A DNA stretch of 64,000 bases from Chlorokybus atmophyticus (lineage: Eukaryota; Streptophyta; Chlorokybophyceae; Chlorokybales; Chlorokybaceae). A program made the translations under genes and the position numbers. The stretch spans positions 5,003 to 69,002 of the forward strand of contig RHPI01002823.1 in the NCBI GenBank assembly GCA_009103225.1. The letters run 5' to 3'. The notes under the pieces are model-generated. The model saw only the letters and a list, made by a program, of their open reading frames with translations, did no database searches and had not been told where the DNA came from. This document shows positions 31,532 through 42,980 of this stretch, one piece after another; position 1 is the first letter of the stretch; each line of letters begins with the position of its first letter.

Positions 31532-32690
31532 TCAGCAGACTGACTCCAAGTGGCCCGTCTTGTGACAATAGTCGCAGACCAGGGTTGAGAACTCTTTGGT
31601 GCACTCCTTTTGGTAGTGCCCATACCGTCCACTGCAATGACACAGCACAGGGGCAGGCAAAGCAGTATGAGCTGACCGTTTCCCTTTGTCGCGTGCTAGT
31701 GGAACGTCCCGGCCACATTCTTGGCGAGGAGGCTCAGTAGTTGTGCTGGCTACAGGCCGTGAGGCACTGCGGTTGGTGTCCAGCACCGCCTCCACATACA
31801 CCAAGCGCTTATGGATGGCTTGTGCGGTCTCGAAAGCTTTCTTGAGCGTGTAGCCAAGGATCATGCTGTAGTTTAGGGTCAGGCGCGTCGACTCGCTCAG
31901 GGTGGCATCCAACTCAATAACATACACCACTGCAGCAGCCTCGTCACTGATGATCATGTGGTCAGTGTTCTTTAGCAGCCCTTTCAGTCTGGAGTACAGG
32001 CGTAGAGGGTCCTCGTTGCGCTTGCGTCGGAATCGTCTCAGCTCCTCCACTTTGCTTGTGGTCTGAGGTGGGAAGGTGCGACAAAGTGCAGCGTATATCC
32101 TTGAGTGGAGAGTCAGAGATGGCAGCACTTACAGTAATGGCAAGTGCGCGCAGTGCGACTGACCCCGAGGGTGAAAGCACTGCCTCCCGCACGAGGGCCA
32201 GGGGTAAAGGTGTGCCCACCTTTACGGCTGCAGCTCGTTGTTCTTTAAAGATAGCAGCAGAACGGTCCAAGATCCGCGCCCGTCGTGTGGCCGTCTTGGT
32301 CTAAATCTCTGCAGGGGTCAGGTTGACAATCACCAACTCAGGCTCCTCCTCCTCTGCCTTGTCAATGGCTGCCGCTATGGACAAGCCGGTGACTGCAGCG
32401 GGAGTGGCAGGTGGAAAGGCGGCTGCTGGACTGTGCAGCGACGCAGATGCTATAGCGCTGGCGAGCTCGCCATAGCCATCAACTCGATGCAGTTCAGCAA
32501 CAGACTTTCAGACATCATGTGCTTTATGATTAAGATACTGAGCAGTAATGAGAAAATAGATCTCACCTGACCAGTCTTTGTTTCTTGAGTGCTTGCTGTC
32601 GCATCTTGGAATGGAACTTAATCATGAATTCGTCAAGCGAGGTAGTGCCAGCATGTCCGAAAAAGCGCAGGGATGTGGTTGAGCTGGAAG
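31532..32690 (-). pseudogene. Family E gag with zinc knuckles, copy 2
   Basis: Frame 32128-31532 matches copy 1: ALCRTFPPQTTSKVEELRRF, ISDEAAAVVYVIELDATLSE, LKKAFETAQAIHKRLVYVEA, ending with CHCSGRYGHYQKEC and CDYCHKTGHLESVC. The second cluster fits CCHC (CDYCHKTGHLESVC) exactly; the first is an atypical C-x-C-x6-H-x3-C. Upstream to about 32690 other frames hold FFGHAGTTSLDEFMIKFHSK. The protein would bind element RNA. Shifts and stops make it non-functional. Confidence 0.65.
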
Positions 32691-32699
32691 CCTCCCCCC

Positions 32700-32702
<3 letters not shown>

Positions 32703-32759
<57 letters not shown>
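32703..32759. repeat. (CT)n microsatellite
   Basis: About 28 uninterrupted CT units at the start of family E copy 2 gag. Confidence 0.95.
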
Positions 32760-32760
<1 letters not shown>

Positions 32761-32939
32761 GTCGTCACTAACGGACGATAGTGGGGAAGCTCGATGGCGA
32801 GGAGTAGACCGGACCGGAGTGAAGCTGGAGACAGAACGCGAGCCTTTGCTGCTGCGATTGTTGCTCCCGTCACTGGTCCGCTCGTAGGTGAGATTGGGGC
32901 CAGTTGCTGAGGTCACCCTTGTGTATTGGAGAGAACGGG

Positions 32940-33740
32940 GTGGGCCTGCTCATACAGTCCATAGGTGAAAGTGTATGCAGGACTGAGTGTTTGTGCTCTA
33001 CTGCATGTCTTGATGCCGCTACCACTCACCACACTAGTGCTTGTGTGTGCACTATGTGATGACAGTGATAACGAATGCACAGGGATGTATCCCCAGCTAC
33101 AGACTGCACTATCTGATGCAGAATGCGACGCACTCACTTGAGCAAAGAGGGTGACACTGCTAGTCAACAAGCCACTGCTATAGGTAGTGCTGTTTACACA
33201 GTTCTTTGCATGAGTGGAAAGTGTGTTACACTGTTAAGTGAGGTGAATGAGCAAGCAACAGGTGGATGCTATGCTTTAACTGATGTCAACACGCACACCG
33301 CGACCAGGCACACCAAACTCACAGCAATGATAAGCGCGGTGCATACGAGCATCCACAGGCTCTCACACGGTGAGGGGTTTCTTGATAACCGGGACGGCGT
33401 GTTTGTAGTTCAAGTCGCTTCACAAGCTCTTAGCTTTCTCACTCACAGTGTCACCAGCTGATCCGGTGAACGCTGTGACTACTTATACAAGTCAAATCAC
33501 GTCTGTTTAGAACATAAGCTAACGGTCACATCGAGGCTATTTTCACAGAAATCCCCATTCGATATAGAACACAACATATGACTGAACTCAGAACTGAACA
33601 GCTACACGCGGTGCCTACGTAGGCTATGGCTATGAGCTAATCTAGAGTCATGACCTAGCTACTGGTCAGTGACGCGCGGGTTGGTATGCTGGTAGGCCGG
33701 GCGAGGGTTTCGATGTAGGCATGCCCGATGAAGGCTGGTA
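32940..33740 (-). repeat. Family E 5' LTR/leader region, copy 2
   Basis: Counterpart of 28100-28830. Noncoding; ends not resolved. Confidence 0.45.
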
Positions 33741-34219
33741 GTCGCGGACAATGGGCATGACACACAGCTAGTTCACACAGCTTGTCGAGTCTGAAGATGA
33801 GGATGTGGATCAGGTGAGCAAGAGTTATGTGTGCATTTACGAATCACTTGCTTTACCTGATGAAACAAGAGATGGATCTATGAGAGACGGAACCGCCAAT
33901 GGTAGCAAGAACTTGATTATCTATTGCCCGCTAGTTAGGGCTCAAACATCAGCAAGTTTTCGGTACCAGCTGCTTTGTTTCCGACATTGCAAGACACCTT
34001 CCATTTGTAACTGCGCTATGCTGCATTGGCACATTGTTCCATGTTCTGTCACTAGCATGCCAAGTATAAGAGCAATGTGTGCTATTATGGCATGCTACCA
34101 TGCACGCGTGACATATTTTATAATGACATATTGTATATAGCAATGTTTTACGGTACGGCTACCAGCACACCATTATAGCAAGTTGTAGACTATTGAGAGT
34201 ATGACATCTGTTGCGGACA
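33741..34219. other. No gene recognised
   Basis: Single-copy-looking sequence between family E copy 2 and the LINE A-tail. Confidence 0.4.
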
Positions 34220-36290
34220 TTTTTTTTTTTTTTTTTTTCACACACATACACATTGAGGGAAGAGTTTGTGCAGAAAACAAACTAGTGCTAGGTACAGGGC
34301 TTACTCTAGTCTAGAGTAAGCTAGTGAAAAGAAGACTGTGTTTACGATGAACAAATCTAGGTGAGTAAGGGGGGCGCACGGGAAATGTCCTGTGAAGGGT
34401 GAGCCATGGGAGAGTTGGATGAAGCGGAAGAAAAGGGGGGAGGGGGGAGGCTGTGCCAGGTTATGCTAGGATGTAGAAGGCGCCATGAGGGAGTGCAAAG
34501 AAAGTGGTTGTGCCCCCAGCCGGACTGGAAGCGAAGGAAGGAGCGGAGTTTCTTGTCGGCTGAGGAGACTGTAGACAACATGCACTGCCAATCTCCCTTT
34601 GTCAAAAGGAGGATGGAGTGAGACAGGGGGTGGACGCAATCCGAAGGAGAGAGGGTGACACTGTCGAAGAGAGAGCGGTTGCGGCTCAACCACAGGTGCC
34701 AGAGGACCAGTGGAATCAGCTGCGGGAAGAGAGGTTTAAGGTGAGGGGGAGTTGCAGGAGGAAGGAGAAGAAGGTGACGAAGAGAGAGAGGGAGAGGGGG
34801 TCCCGCTAGGCCAGCCCAGACCTTTGCGAACCACTGCCATACTGCAATGCTGAAGGGGCATTCAATAAAGAGGTGGGAGGGGGTCTCCACCGCGTCCAGG
34901 GTGCATAGCACGCACTTGCCCGCCGACATGTGGAAGCGGAGGAGGTGGTCCCCTGTGTAAAGGGCTTTGTGGACAAGCAGCCAAGTGAAGGAGCGAATGG
35001 AGCCCTTTAGGGGAGCGGAATGAATCCTTTTCCACACGGAGGGCCAGTGTATTCCTTGCTTGTCTTCTGCAGTCCACCGCTTCAGAGCTGGGATGTCTTG
35101 GGAGTGTCGTGCTGCAATGGCGGAGTAGCCCAGCTTAGACCCATAGTCCCATAGTGAGGTGGTGGAAGGAGAGGGAGGGTGAAGAGTTGTCCACTCTTGC
35201 ATCGAAGGGTCAAGATGCAGAATGCTCAGAGGGGCGCTGCCTGCCACACGCCAGCCAAAGAAGCGGATGCCTGGTGGGGAGTCAGCAGCTTGTCGTGTTG
35301 AAGCTTGTGTCAGAGACAACAAGGAGCTCCAACGGCGAGGGGGTGGAAGAACCCGAACTCGAACCAATCTGCTAACAGGCAAAGACAATGATGAAGGGGA
35401 GGATAGAGTGTCCTGCTCTTCTCCTGTCAGGTCGAAGGCTGTGCCACTGCAGCGGTTGTCAGAGCATTGCTCCACATGCAGGACTATCTGTATGCGGGAT
35501 GAGTTGTCGGGGGAGCCCCACCATTCACCTGCAGCGGGGGAGCCTACCCCAGCCGAGAGAATAAGACGCCATCTGTCTGGGATAGAGGAAATCAAGGTGG
35601 CGAGCTGAGCTTGAACTCGAGAGGTGGATGTGTGAGGCAGCCAACGACACAGCTCCTCAGCTGAGTAGAAGGAGCGGCGTGTAGGGCTCCAAAGGTCGCG
35701 GATGGTGAGAAACTCTGCAACCACCCATGAGCGCCACTGCCGTCGTGAGACTCTCGTTGCTGCTAGCACTCCTTCCTCAGGGTGCTGGATGTAGGGGTTG
35801 AGAAAGATGTGCTGCCGCAGCACTGAGTCGTATGTGTCTGGCTCCGGGGGGTGAAGAGGACGCACTTGCTGCCAGGCTCGGAAGATGCGTTGCCAGTGTG
35901 AGGGTAGATGTTTCATTGGCAACCCCGGGGAGGAGAGGAGTGCAGCTCCAATGGGAATCCATCGAACAAGCTGCGGGGTAGGGTGATGTTGACCATGCTG
36001 ACGTGCTGAGGGGAGAAGTTCATTGCCCCACCAATCCAGGTACCTGTGGCCGAGGATCTTCCAAGCTGCCCAAGACGGATCTGAGAGTCTGGCTGACCAC
36101 TTGGCTAGCAATGCCGTCGTTTGCCAACCTGGGTCGTGTATGCCTAAGCCTCCTAGCCTGCGGGGGTGACATACAGTCGACCAGTTGACTAGTTCCCCTG
36201 CCTGTCTTGGCCGTTTCCAGAGGAAGGAGCGGATGCTTGATGTGATTGAGGAAAGGGAGGCAGGTGAAGGCGCAACATTGAAAGGTTGCG
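34220..36290 (-). mobile_element. LINE retrotransposon, 5'-truncated, with A-tail
   Basis: A 19-base T run at 34220-34238 is the A-tail of a minus-strand element. About 120 bp of 3' UTR separates it from the ORF2 stop at 34357. Coding sequence goes on rightward to about 36290, where it stops abruptly without an RT catalytic core: the typical 5' truncation of a LINE. It abuts the glucosidase pseudogene in the same orientation. Confidence 0.85.
34357..36290 (-). CDS. LINE ORF2 C-terminal part with zf-RVT domain
   Basis: One open frame from about 36290 to the stop at 34357 (about 640 codons). It starts in the post-RT region (SSIRSFLWKRPRQAGELVNW, then CHPRRLGGLGIHDPGWQTTA), followed by a connector. 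Near residues 450-500 is the zf-RVT zinc domain: WPSVWKRIHSAPLKGSIRSF, then CVLC and HLFIEC with a Trp-rich helix. This region of plant L1-type ORF2 lies after the reverse transcriptase. The absence of stops over nearly 2 kb suggests recent insertion. Confidence 0.85.
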
Positions 36291-36362
36291 CAAGTCAAAT
36301 GATAATGCGCTCAATAACATTATTTGCTATACACTTTGCCATTGGCTTTGCCTCCTGAAGCG

Positions 36363-36416
36363 TCTTCTGTGGTGAGTCCATTGGTGCGGACGCACCAATG
36401 GACTCACCACAGAAGA
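36363..36416. repeat. Perfect palindrome, 26-bp arms, 2-base centre
   Basis: Arms 36363-36388 and 36391-36416 around GA; the left arm contains CTTCTGTGGTGAGTCCATTG. It lies inside the last GH31 exon. Confidence 0.9.
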
Positions 36417-37529
36417 ATATGAAGCTTTGCCTGATGCCCCCTCGATAGCATATGACCGCCCATCATCAATGTAGATCTTTCCCTCAGCAAACCTCGTTGT
36501 CCAGGGTCACGAACAGTGTAGGGGTCCCTTTCCATCGCCTTTGAGATGCGGAGATATGCAAACACATGGTTCAGCATTCGCTGCCAAACTTGTGCATGGT
36601 CGTGTGTATGCATGCGCGGACATGTGTAATAGATGCGGGTGCGCACAGCTCTGAACAGTGCATGTTTCCGCATCTGTTCACATGGACACCCTCACCTGCG
36701 CCGTGGCTGTTCCTGCCGCAGTACAATGCTGCCGCCTCTTTGGTATGCGGGCGTGAACAAAAGCGTGACGGGTACAGAGATGCGCCCAGGGCCAACAACT
36801 CTCTTCCCATTGGCAACCTCGTACCACGACTGCTGGCCAGGCAAGTACACTCACGCTCTTCGCACCCGCATCCATCACCGGCTCGACCAGCAAGTCCTTC
36901 TCAAGTAGGAACTGCTCCTGCATTGCCTGGGTACTTCACCCACAGCGGTCGCATCACCGGGCTCCCGTGCACGCTCGTTGGTCTGGTGAAACAGCGTGTA
37001 CAGGTACGGCAGCAGTGCGTAGCGCCTGCAAGTGGTGACAGCTCAACTGTCAGCTTAACAGAAGACCTTCACTTCAACATGGTCTTCGAATATACCCAAC
37101 AGAGCAATGAGAGCTACTTGTAAAAAAGGAGAGTGCTGCTGCCAAAGGCTGGTGCTCAAGAGCTTAGCATGTGGTTTCAAGTGCTTATGCTCTCGTGCAC
37201 AGACAACAGGCACAGGGTGTGTGTGTGCACTGCCGGTGTGCCTGTAATCATCAAGCAGTGTTTGGTCCATCAACTAATCAAGTGCATCTCTCTTACGTGC
37301 GCAGCGCCTCGCGAATAAGCGCGGAGTTGTCCTCCCCAAACAGCCACGACTCACGGCGCTGCGTGTCCAGATGTGCGTGGCCCCTGAACAGCCCAACATG
37401 AATGATGTCAATATCTAAAGTGCATACCGACCACTGTGGCTGTTGTCAAGACACTGTCAACTCAAACCTGGAAAATGGATAGTATGCACCCAACTGATAC
37501 CACCGCACCAGCAGCTTCGGCTCCGGGTT

Positions 37530-37569
37530 GCCGAAGAACCCGCCAACATGCCGAAGCACCCGCCAACAT
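37530..37569. repeat. 20-bp tandem duplication in a GH31 exon
   Basis: Two copies of GCCGAAG(A/C)ACCCGCCAACAT, differing at one base. On the minus strand each encodes part of DVGGFFG; 20 is not a multiple of 3, so the frame shifts. Confidence 0.9.
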
Positions 37570-39700
37570 CGGCACCTGAGCGCGACGGTGGTTACAACGG
37601 TGATAAACATTATGAGGGCTTATGACAAAGTTAGCAAAGTTAACAAGGATGCACTGGCAATGATGCTGAGGACACATGACGACGAGCCATCAAGACACAA
37701 CAATGGGATTGATGACATTCATAACGATATACCGACAATATCTACTCCTGCAACATACCACAGCTGCTGCTGACTGATGACAATGACAGAAAACGGCCAT
37801 CCACATGTCAACCGCACCTTTTTACCGCTGTTGGGTAGCATTGCTATGCCCAATGTGAGCACCATTGGAATTGAGACTTTGAGGTGGTCCCAGGAGGCTG
37901 CATTGTCGCTTGTCCAAGTGGCACCGACTTTCTAGGTACCGAAAAGGCCCGCGACAACACGTACGGCCGGTCCTGCATGCAGCGTAGGTGTTGTTACATC
38001 ACGTTGTGCATGTACACATTGCTCAACGTCACATACCCTAGGTATGTGTTTGTACCTGGCCTTTGCCGCGGCGCAGGAGGCCCTCAGCAGTCGCCGCATG
38101 GTACAGGTTGTGGACGTCCCTGTGCCCAACATCCCCATAATGCAGGTTATTCTGGGGCATGGTAATCTAATAGTGTCGGGGAGGGTGTGGTTGGTTACTA
38201 TAGTGCTGAAGAGTGCTGATGCGCACGCGCAAGTGCACACACATCTGCATATGCACGACTTAAGCAATTGCACACAAATGCACCCGGGCGAACGTGAGCA
38301 CGCACATGTACATACGTCATGAATGTGCGTGTGTCATGTGCGTGTGGGTGTAAGTGCACACGCAGGTGTGTACGCGTGCGTGCAGCCTGGTTTGGAAGCA
38401 TTGCGCAAGTGCTTATCCTCACATTGCCGCTGACTTCTTTGACATAGTAACCTATTGACGACGCCTCAGAATGCAGCAGCAAGAAGTTGCTGTCGCGCTT
38501 GATATACGGGTCTACGATGGTCACCATCTTGAAAGACTTGGCAGCAATCCTCTGCATGTTGTTGTGGTCAACACCCAACATGCAGACATAGCAAAGCACA
38601 CGCATGAGATTGGCACATGACAATCGCAGTCACACAGGCTAGTACCTGCTGCACCTCTACGGGCTTTGGGAAAGCGCGCGATTCCCACGTCATGTACTTC
38701 TTGCCGTCCGTGTGCTCGATGAATCCAACCACAGCACATCATACGGCAGGTTGTGCTCATCAACACCTGCCATTTGCAATGTCACCAAATACACTGCTTG
38801 GTGGACACGATGGAGGATAGGGAGGAGTGCGCTGACTTTCACATGGCCCCCACCTTGTCGGAGTGCTGCACGTCGGCCCACATCTCCGCGCTGCGGAGCC
38901 ATAACACGCCTCTAGTGGAGGTTTTGTCGTGCGCCACCACCGGAACAGAACCTGCGGTACAAAGCGAACAGCGAATCCGACACGTACTCAAACACGTCAA
39001 GGTTGTGCATGCGGTAGGGCTCTGATGACGAGGTCCCGACCTCGCCCCTTTGTGGAAAGGCGAAGACAGCTCCTTCGCCCGCTCCGGGATGCCGTACACG
39101 TGCTGGGCTCCCGGGAACGACACGTCGACCGCAACAGCCTGACAGAACGCATACGAACATACACATACAATGTTGTCATGACGATGATGTGGATGTTGAT
39201 CGCAATCAAGACAGTGAGTGCAATGTCTTGAACAAGACAGTTCTGATAATCATGACAGTCATCCTTGCTGTTGCTGGTCCACTTGATAACCACAACATTC
39301 GTTCACAATCCCACACGCTACGGCACAATCTGTCCTCCCCACCTGCGGCCCATACCTCTTCATATCCATGTGGGTGTGGGCGGGCGGACGTTCTTTGACC
39401 AAGAGCCCTCCGGATTGGAGTCGCTCTTCTCCCTCTTATGCTCTATGTCCAACAACCCGCGCGTGTTGATCGCAAGCACCTCCGCTCCTCCTTGCTTGCG
39501 TGACAGTGATCGTGTTGGCGTTGAGGCGGAGAACTGTTTGAGAGGAGTGGATTTCCATCAACTCGAACGCCTGCCATCCAGGCTCGGCTCCAACACCGTC
39601 CGGCACCTCGAACCGCTTGTTGTTTCCATCCGAGGGAGGTGCGCTGCAAGGACCACTTGAGCACAGCAAGGGACTCATAGGTGTGCAGATATAAAATATG

Positions 39701-40829
39701 ATGGGCAAAGATAACTGTTATGTCGCTACATATACGGCATACAGTTGCACTGCATCAGACTGAAATAAACCAGGTTGCCACCTCAACAAGATATGTACTC
39801 AGCGTCCCTACACGATCAGGCTTTGTGCTCTTGTTGGGTCAGGTACTTTACCATTGATCTCCTGCAGCACGTAGCTGCTGGAGCCCGGGGCGCGGTCCGT
39901 ATGTCGGGTTCCAGAACACAGCGTCCTGTATGCGTTGGAGGGTATGGTTTTAGTGTGATATGACAATTTTGACAATATCTGGATGTGGCTTTGTGAATGG
40001 GTGGGTATGTGAGTGCGGGGGCAGGGAGGGAGCGCTTGTGTACGTGCATGCGTGAGCATGCACGCGACTCGTAAGCACGTGCATTTACTCTTACTGTGCA
40101 TGTACGTGTGTACAGGTTCGCAGGTACGCAATAGCCGCAAACACTATGTTGCAACACCTTGATAAAGCCACTCTACGCCACACAACTGCAGTTGCGTAAG
40201 GGAGTCTAGGATATGATGCATGTGCGTGCTTGCGTGCGCATGTGGCTTGACTCACCGCAAATCACTCTCCACACCTTTGTCTGTGCAAGTCCGCACAGTA
40301 CGCTGCCAACAACAAAAATGCAGCTTGCGCACTATGTTCTAGAAATTGTTGTTGGACTACATTGCCTGCATGTGAATGCTGCCAGCGGGCAATCGCAGCA
40401 AACTTGTGGTTGTTGTCCTTGTTGTTTTAGTTGTTTTTATTACGTCGTTGTTGATGACGTAATCACACACCGATTGGCGACTGCGATCACAATGTTGAAC
40501 TCACACAACAGTTAGCAATGCACGCAAAGCAACCAATCAGCCCATGTTTCATTCACGAACAGTTGTGCGTGCGCATATGAATGAATGCACTGTAGTCCTG
40601 GTCGCCTTATCGCACGCATTGCCAGTGATGTTGATGATAGTGATGATGATCCCCGCAGCAATATATGTCCATGCCATGCACTGCGGTTCAGGGGAAAATG
40701 CATCATGAAGCATGAGCTCATTCAACAACAACCCACAGCACCACCCGCCGCACCTTGCACTTCTTGAACTCGGCCTCCTTGAACCCTTGCACCATCTGCC
40801 ACACGCTCCGAGCTGAGTCAGGCCCACGC
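39701..40829. other. No gene resolved; possible upstream exons
   Basis: At 40745-40810 the minus strand reads VWQMVQGFKEAEFKKCKVRR without a stop, which could be an exon (glucosidase II proteins have a Cys-containing N-terminus), but I cannot prove it. The rest looks intronic or intergenic, with CA/TG-rich runs. Confidence 0.3.
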
Positions 40830-41359
40830 ACTTGGAGTCAGGCCGTGCTAGGTGGCATGCGCATGTGTGCGATATGTTACAACATCAACCAACAGATGAA
40901 CGCATGTAAAGCTGCTGCTGTCCCTGCTTGCATGCAACTTTGCGTGGATGCGGCACTGGTAGCATGTGGGCTACTCACTGCCGCTAGCGGCACAGAGTAG
41001 CATGCATGCCACCTGCAGCGTTATCTGATGCAACTAAGTGTGTGCGTGTGTGCGCTCGCGCGCAGCAGCATTGCATGCGTATGTGCGTGGGTGCATGTGG
41101 CTGGCAGCTTGCTTTCTACTCGCTGCCTGTGATGCTGCTCAGAGCAGACGCTTTATTTGCGTGTCCTCGTGTACATTGTTCTGGCGTTCTCGTGTGTGCA
41201 TGTTGGTGCATGCTGAAACAGTTGTGTAAACTTCTATTCTCGCTTCAAACCATGCTGCTGCTAGCTCAAGCTCAATGGACATCTGCAGCGCACTCAACCG
41301 GCACTTGAGCTGTGCGTGCCCCTGTCTTGAGCGGTCAGCGCAGCATCATGCAGCAATAC

Positions 41360-41361
<2 letters not shown>
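40830..41361 (+). repeat. Dispersed repeat R, copy R1 (partial)
   Basis: Matches, inverted, 53440-53900 (copy R3) nearly continuously. Its right end (41265-41361, CTCAATGGACATCTGCAGCG and flank) also matches, inverted, 44967-45055, and in both places a GA/CT microsatellite follows. Confidence 0.75.
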
Positions 41362-41890
<529 letters not shown>

Positions 41891-42847
41891 ATTGGCGATT
41901 GAAATCCCCAAGTAGCCGTATGTCACCACTCCGCAAAAGACGCCACAATGCAGAAGACATCGTGGAATCCTGCTCTGAGTTGAAGGACTTTACTGTGCCT
42001 GTGCAACGTCTGCACAGGTTGGCATATTGTTGCGTCGTGTATACCTCGAGTTAAATGAAGTAGGGCATTCCTTAAGACTTGGGCGCATAAACATTCATAC
42101 GAACATGCGCCTACTCAACATGCGCCTTGTTTGTTTGGATTGTGCACATGCACATGCATATGCACTGGGAGTAAGGCCGTGGTAGGTGGCGTGGGGTAAA
42201 GCGCGTGCATGTGCATGCGATATGTCGCAGTTAGCCAACAGCTGAACGCACGCAATGCTACTGCTGTTGCTTGCATGCTTTCGTGCGTGGGTGCGTGCGG
42301 CACTGGTAGCACACGTACTTGCTGCCGTTAGCAGCAGCGGCAGCGAGTACCACCCATGCCACCAACAGCAGCAGCTGTTACAACAAGGTGAGTGTATGAG
42401 TTTGCTCGCGCGGCGCAGCAGCAGCATTGCATGCGTATGTGCGTGCAGCATACTCACTGCTGATTGTGCCGCTGACAGCAGCAGCGTTGTCTGTTGTTAC
42501 TTGAAGGGGGGCAGCCCGCCCCGGGTGGGGGATGGGGGACACGTGTGCACGAGTGCGTGTGTGCATGCGTATGTTAATTTGTGCAGGCGCGTAAATGTGC
42601 CACATGTACGCAGCGCAGGCATGCTCGTATGCTAGCAGAAGCAGAAGCAGCGGTGAGCACACCTAGCAGCCATTCACGTAGTTACTAAGTACATGATGGC
42701 ATGTTGTAACTTGCTCCTGGCAGCAAACCGCAGCTCAAGCTCACTACTAGTGGGTTTCAGGAGGCTTAGCACCTTGCAGCAAGTACAGTCTGGCATGCAA
42801 GCATTTAGACAAAACACTCACATTCGCACAGGTGTGCGGTAGGCAAG

Positions 42848-42879
42848 GGCAGGCAGGCATGTTTTCATGCCTGCCTGCC
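42848..42879. repeat. Perfect hairpin, 14-bp arms, TTTT loop
   Basis: GGCAGGCAGGCATG, TTTT, then the exact complement. It touches the next palindrome. Confidence 0.9.
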
Positions 42880-42943
42880 TGTGATCTGTCTTGTCCTGCC
42901 TCATGTGGAATATTCCACATGAGGCAGGACAAGACAGATCACA
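42880..42943. repeat. Perfect 64-bp palindrome without spacer
   Basis: Arms 42880-42911 and 42912-42943, meeting at GGAATATTCC. Only the right arm has a counterpart in repeat copy R3. Confidence 0.95.
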
Positions 42944-42960
42944 CAGAGGACCCCTCCTTA

Positions 42961-42980
42961 CTGAGACTATATAGTCTCAG
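42961..42980. repeat. Perfect 20-bp palindrome
   Basis: CTGAGACTATATAGTCTCAG, 17 bases after the 64-bp palindrome. Confidence 0.9.

Larger units (their letters stand above)
28840..33740 (-). mobile_element. Family E retroelement copy 2
   Basis: Same block order as copy 1, from the LTR-like region (33740-32940) through gag, linkers and the conserved C-terminal block to about 28840, where the protease segment is absent and copy 1's 5' region begins. Both copies face the same way, head to tail. Confidence 0.6.
36291..39700 (-). pseudogene. Glucosidase II alpha subunit (GH31), decayed copy
   Basis: Order on the minus strand: RFEVPDG (39620), LAINTRGLLDIEHKREK, VSFPGAQHVYGIPERAKEL, SEPYRMHNLDVFEYVSDSLF, VLWLRSAEMWADV, NLPYDVLWLD and EHTDGKKYMTW, TIVDPYIKRDSNF, LHYGDVGHRDVHNLY, WTSDNAASWDHLKVSIPMVL (acid/base Asp kept), [72 protein letters not shown]. 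Such enzymes trim glucose from N-glycans in the ER. Splice sites around 37297-37383 are good. Against function: at least six frameshifts, a 20-bp frame-breaking duplication (37530-37569), no sign of the WxDMNEPS nucleophile exon between 38160 and 38420, and a 3' end cut by the LINE. The N-terminal exons upstream of 39700 are not resolved. Confidence 0.8.

Noticed and set aside
38198-38623. Long minus-strand frame starting near 38623
   Set aside because: Only the middle part (TIVDPYIKRDSNF...) is a GH31 exon; the rest is intron read-through.
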